The notes under the pieces were generated by a model that was given only the letters and a program-made list of their open reading frames with translations, was not told the origin of the DNA and searched no databases. Below are positions 60,861-64,000 of a stretch of DNA of 64,000 bases, piece by piece. Position numbers and translations under genes: made by a program. This DNA is from an uncultured Bariatricus sp. (lineage in GTDB: Bacteria; Bacillota; Clostridia; Lachnospirales; Lachnospiraceae). The stretch's first letter is position 1; the number at the start of each line of letters is the position of its first letter. The stretch is from NCBI GenBank assembly GCA_934307065.1, contig CAKRCD010000010.1, positions 19,404 through 83,403 on the forward strand, read 5' to 3'.

Positions 60861-62174
60861 ATGAAAAAGAAACTTTTGAGTATTTTACTCTGCGCTTCCA
60901 TGGTTTCCACTCTCGCCGTTGGATGCGGAAGCAACAACTCTTCTGATGGCGACAAATCTTCTGACAGTAAAGAAGCCACAACACTTACTATGTGGATGCC
61001 ACCACTTGATGAAGACACAGAAGGAAATTTTTCAAAATTATTAGCAGACTGGGAAGAAGAAAATAACTGTAAAGTTGAAATGGAAATCATTCCTTGGGGA
61101 AGCTATGAAGAAAGATGGTCAACAGGAGTTTCCAATGGTGAAACACCTGATATTGGATATATGTATGTAGAAATGTATCCTACTTACATTGCTTCTGGTC
61201 TTGTTCAGGATTTAACTGATATGGTAACAGACGAAGATTATGATGAATACCTCTTCTTAAACCGTGGAGAAATGATGGGCGGATTATATGGTGTGCCAAT
61301 CGTAACCGGTGTTCCATTCGTACTTTACTACAATCAGGACATCTTAGACTCTCTTAATGAAACCGCTCCAGAAACTTGGGAAGATTTTGCACGTATTTGC
61401 GAAGAAGCAACTCAGGATACAGATGGAGATGGAAAAATTGACCAGTATGGTTACGCTGTAGGTCTTAACAGTGGTGATATGAGTAATCTCTATATTCTTA
61501 ACTCATATATCTACAGCTTATTATGGCAGGCAGGTGGAGACATCTATACAGATGACTTAAAGCAGGTTGCATTCAATAATGAAGCCGGTGTGAAAGCCCT
61601 CGAATTCTTCAAGAGTCTTCAGCCATATATGCCAGAAAATGTAATGTCACTTTCTGGAACAGATGCTTTCTCTACTATCTTCGCAGAGGGAAAAGCCGCA
61701 TTTGGAGTAACTCGTTCTTCAAGTTCAAACGAAACAACATTTGCAAGCAATTATCCAAATCTTAAAAACTGGAATTATGTAACATCATTAAAAGATGTTG
61801 ACTACGGTACATTCGGTGCTGCTGACTGCTTATCTGTTATGTCAACTTCTGAACACAAAGAACTTGCTTTAGATTTAATTAAATACATCACAGGTTCTGA
61901 ATTTATGACAGAATACCACAAAGTAGCTCCTGGTGCTCCTCTTACTGCAAGTGAAAAATACACTGGAGACCCTAAGATGGAACGTATCGTTAGTGAAGAC
62001 CGTGATAAATGGCGTCCACTTCAGGCCGGTCCATGCGGAAGCGAAATTCTTGAAAACTATGCTTCTCACGTTCAGTCAATCATTGAAGGTACAATGAGTG
62101 TCAAAGATGCATTAGATGAATCTGCAAAATACGGAAATGAAGTATTAGACGAATACTATTCTGAAAACGAATAA
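60861..62174 (+). CDS. Sugar-type ABC importer, solute-binding lipoprotein
   Basis: The 437-residue protein has a lipoprotein signal (lipobox VGC near residue 22) and the family-1 extracellular binding fold: TTLTMWMPP, IIPWGSYEERW, GLVQDLTDMV, YGVPIVTGVPFVLYYNQDIL and ETWEDFARICEEAT. The stretch TQDTDGDGKIDQYGYAVG resembles a family-typical calcium-like acidic loop. Binding proteins of this type usually take oligosaccharides, polyols or glycerophosphodiesters. It heads a three-gene importer operon divergent from the methyltransferase operon, which suggests a methylated substrate. Confidence 0.93.
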   Translation: MKKKLLSILLCASMVSTLAVGCGSNNSSDGDKSSDSKEATTLTMWMPPLDEDTEGNFSKLLADWEEENNCKVEMEIIPWGSYEERWSTGVSNGETPDIGYMYVEMYPTYIASGLVQDLTDMVTDEDYDEYLFLNRGEMMGGLYGVPIVTGVPFVLYYNQDILDSLNETAPETWEDFARICEEATQDTDGDGKIDQYGYAVGLNSGDMSNLYILNSYIYSLLWQAGGDIYTDDLKQVAFNNEAGVKALEFFKSLQPYMPENVMSLSGTDAFSTIFAEGKAAFGVTRSSSSNETTFASNYPNLKNWNYVTSLKDVDYGTFGAADCLSVMSTSEHKELALDLIKYITGSEFMTEYHKVAPGAPLTASEKYTGDPKMERIVSEDRDKWRPLQAGPCGSEILENYASHVQSIIEGTMSVKDALDESAKYGNEVLDEYYSENE

Positions 62175-62191
62175 AAAGAAATGAGGCTCGT

Positions 62192-63076
62192 ATGAAAAAA
62201 AAGAAAGGTTTATCCGTTCTTGCGCCTTATCTCTACATAGCACCAATATCATTGATCCTGCTTACTTTTGTGGCAGGATCTTTGATCATTGCGATAGGGT
62301 TCAGTTTTACCAAATATAACATTATTACACCCGCGCAATTTAACGGACTATACAATTACCAAAAATTATTCCATGACACTAAACTGCGTCTCAGTATTAT
62401 GAATACACTAAAGATTACCGTTATTGTAGTCCCTCTTCAGGTACTATGTTCTACATTATTTGCAGTTTTAATTTCTTCCCGGCAGAATACTATCCTAGGC
62501 AAATTAGCAAAAGCTGCAATTTTTATTCCTGTATTGTCTTCCAGTGCTGTTGTTGGAACAGTTTGGAAAGCAATTCTTAACGGAGGAAATCCTGCTGTAA
62601 AAACAATATTCGGTATTTTCGGAATTGACCCTGCCATGTTATTAGGAAGCAGTAAAACAGCCATTGTCACTGTTGCTTTATTAATGGTTTGGAAAGGAAT
62701 GGGCTACTATATGATTATTGCTCTTTCATCATTGATGTCCATCTCCGGAAGTTACTATGAAGCCGCAAGGGTGGATGGTGCAAACACTTGGGATTTACTT
62801 ACAAAAATCACATTGCCACTAATGAAACCGACAATTATTATGAATACATTTCTTGCAACCATAAGCTCTATGCAAGTATTTGATTTAGTTTATACCATGA
62901 CCGGAGGCGGACCATCCATGTCAACCACAACTCTGGTTATGTATGCTTATCAGTTAACATTTAAAAATGCTAAAAGTGGCTATGCAATGACTGTATCAAA
63001 TGTATTAATGTTAATTATTTTAATTATTGTATTATTCCAACAGCGCTTTATTAAGCGGGATGCTTCAGAAATTTAA
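62192..63076 (+). CDS. Sugar-type ABC importer permease, MalF/UgpA-like
   Basis: This 294-residue protein has six membrane helices and the cytoplasmic EAA loop that docks the ATPase (YYEAARVDGANTWDLLTKITLPL, about 185-207). It pairs with the second permease at 63095-63919. It starts 17 bases after the binding-protein stop with GAGG close to the ATG. No ATPase gene follows in the window, so a shared MsmX/UgpC-type ATPase is expected. Confidence 0.95.
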   Translation: MKKKKGLSVLAPYLYIAPISLILLTFVAGSLIIAIGFSFTKYNIITPAQFNGLYNYQKLFHDTKLRLSIMNTLKITVIVVPLQVLCSTLFAVLISSRQNTILGKLAKAAIFIPVLSSSAVVGTVWKAILNGGNPAVKTIFGIFGIDPAMLLGSSKTAIVTVALLMVWKGMGYYMIIALSSLMSISGSYYEAARVDGANTWDLLTKITLPLMKPTIIMNTFLATISSMQVFDLVYTMTGGGPSMSTTTLVMYAYQLTFKNAKSGYAMTVSNVLMLIILIIVLFQQRFIKRDASEI

Positions 63077-63094
63077 AGGGAGGGGAATTAACAA

Positions 63095-63919
63095 ATGAAA
63101 AAAAGTATAAAATTAAAAGTTTCACATTTTGTTGTTGATATATTTTTAATCTTTGTAATTTTGCTTTGCACTCTTCCATTTCTGTATATGATATTAATGT
63201 CATTAAAAAGTACAGTAAATGCATATGATATATCTTTGAATTTCTCCAGTATGTCCCTTGGACATTACAAAAAGATTTTCTCGGACCCAACATTTATTCG
63301 TTACTTTGCCAACAGTGTATTTGTAGCTTTCGCAGGTGTCCTATTAACATTGTTTACAAGCTGCACTGCTGGTTATGCATTTGCAAAATTAAATTTCAAA
63401 GGAAATGACAAAATCTTCTTTTTACTTTTATTGACAATGCTGGTTCCATCAGAAGTAATTCTCGTTCCATTATATCTGCTTGTCCGTGGATTTGGATGGG
63501 TCAATACATTTAGAGCGTTAATACTTCCACTTCCAACTGCATTTGGAGTATTCGTCATGCGTAATGCCATTATGGCTGTACCTACAGAATTGATTGAATC
63601 AGCACAGATTGATGGCGCAAGTAATTTTAAAATTTTGCGGAGCGTTATTTTGCCATTAGTGAAATCCGCTATGCTAACTGTTGCTATCTTCACTTTTATT
63701 GGTGCATGGAATAACTTCACATGGCCACTGATTATAACAACAAATAAAGCATACCGAACACTTCCTATTGCGCTTACATCAATGAAAACACAATATGATT
63801 CAGATATCGGACTTACAATGGCATGTGCTGTAGTCACATTCCTTCCACCATTTATCTTTTATCTGCTTCTCCAGTCAAAGTTTGAAGAAGGTATGGCTCT
63901 TAGCGGTCTCAAAGGTTAA
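63095..63919 (+). CDS. Sugar-type ABC importer permease, MalG/UgpE-like
   Basis: This 274-residue protein has six membrane helices, the inner-membrane permease opening LFVILLCTLPFLYMILMSLK, the EAA loop ELIESAQIDGASNFKILRSV (about 167-186) and a C-terminal KFEEGMALSGLKG ending typical of MalG/UgpE permeases. GGGAGG precedes the ATG. It completes the membrane channel with the upstream permease. A terminator follows at 63924-63964. Confidence 0.95.
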   Translation: MKKSIKLKVSHFVVDIFLIFVILLCTLPFLYMILMSLKSTVNAYDISLNFSSMSLGHYKKIFSDPTFIRYFANSVFVAFAGVLLTLFTSCTAGYAFAKLNFKGNDKIFFLLLLTMLVPSEVILVPLYLLVRGFGWVNTFRALILPLPTAFGVFVMRNAIMAVPTELIESAQIDGASNFKILRSVILPLVKSAMLTVAIFTFIGAWNNFTWPLIITTNKAYRTLPIALTSMKTQYDSDIGLTMACAVVTFLPPFIFYLLLQSKFEEGMALSGLKG

Positions 63920-63923
63920 AATC

Positions 63924-63964
63924 AGGGGCTGTCGCACTAAGTAATTAGTGTGCAGCCTCTTTTC
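63924..63964 (+). terminator. Intrinsic terminator of the importer operon
   Basis: GGCTGTCGCACTAA and TTAGTGTGCAGCC form a stem (about 63927-63957), followed by TCTTTT, right after the last permease stop. The remaining 36 bases of the window show no gene. Confidence 0.8.
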
Positions 63965-64000
63965 TATGCAAAAAATTACAGCCAGGCTTCGAAAAGTCTG

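Noticed and set aside
1..64000. CRISPR arrays, prophage or conjugative element genes, rRNA and tRNA genes
   Set aside because: No regularly spaced repeats, no integrase, capsid or relaxase genes and no cloverleaf structures were seen.

Overview
The window looks like chromosome of a low-GC, spore-forming Gram-positive anaerobe, most likely a gut Lachnospiraceae (Clostridia). The pointers are sporulation genes (spmA, spmB, a yaaT/ricT homologue), a sortase-type SPKTG surface protein, a methionine T-box leader on metG, NiaR, an IS66 scar, strong AGGAGG ribosome binding sites and B12-dependent methyltransferases. I found no rRNA, tRNA, prophage or CRISPR array. Species cannot be decided from the sequence alone.

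Layout. 1-4.9 kb: two tandem secreted Ig/FIVAR-type surface proteins on the minus strand; the complete one is cut from its own cell-wall anchor by an in-frame TGA. 4.9-12.2 kb: surface polysaccharide genes (an LCP-family protein with an altered active-site motif, a Wzy-like polymerase, three GT2 glycosyltransferases). 12.4-27.1 kb: mostly housekeeping genes: a small orphan, metG with its T-box, niaR, a DUF885 lipoprotein, an EIIC-like membrane protein, spmB/spmA, an AI-2E-type permease, an MsmX/UgpC ATPase, udk, and an rsmI-trmN6-yaaT-holB cluster. 27.1-27.7 kb: a scar with a structured repeat, an IS66 transposase fragment and a broken small ORF.

27.7-40.5 kb is the most unusual part: a type VII-secretion-like locus. 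It encodes a 1551-residue FHA-containing EssC-type FtsK/SpoIIIE ATPase, a YukD/EsaB-like ubiquitin-fold protein and several small helical proteins (one of 56 residues). With them are a soluble Ser/Thr kinase with zinc ribbon and TPRs, a PP2C phosphatase, a zinc-ribbon membrane protein and a protein with two NBR1-type Ig domains. EsaA, EssA and EssB were not recognised. A near-identical 76-bp promoter-like repeat stands before the NBR1-Ig gene and before the next upstream gene, of unknown function, suggesting one regulon.

40.6-55 kb: a ParE/RelB-type toxin-antitoxin pair, a GldA/F/G-DUF4340 ABC operon, mtnN, a TSCPD protein, a cysK-like gene, a secreted small protein, and murG lying between an ECF sigma gene and a probable anti-sigma gene. 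These are followed by a HIT protein, a soluble histidine kinase and an Rpn-type nuclease.

55-64 kb: a corrinoid methyl-transfer operon (three UroD/MtaA-superfamily proteins, a corrinoid protein, a RACE-type activator) divergent from a sugar-type ABC importer without its own ATPase. The shared 180-bp promoter region suggests import and B12-dependent demethylation of one compound, or a shared inducer. The MsmX-like ATPase at 21.7-22.8 kb could energise the importer.
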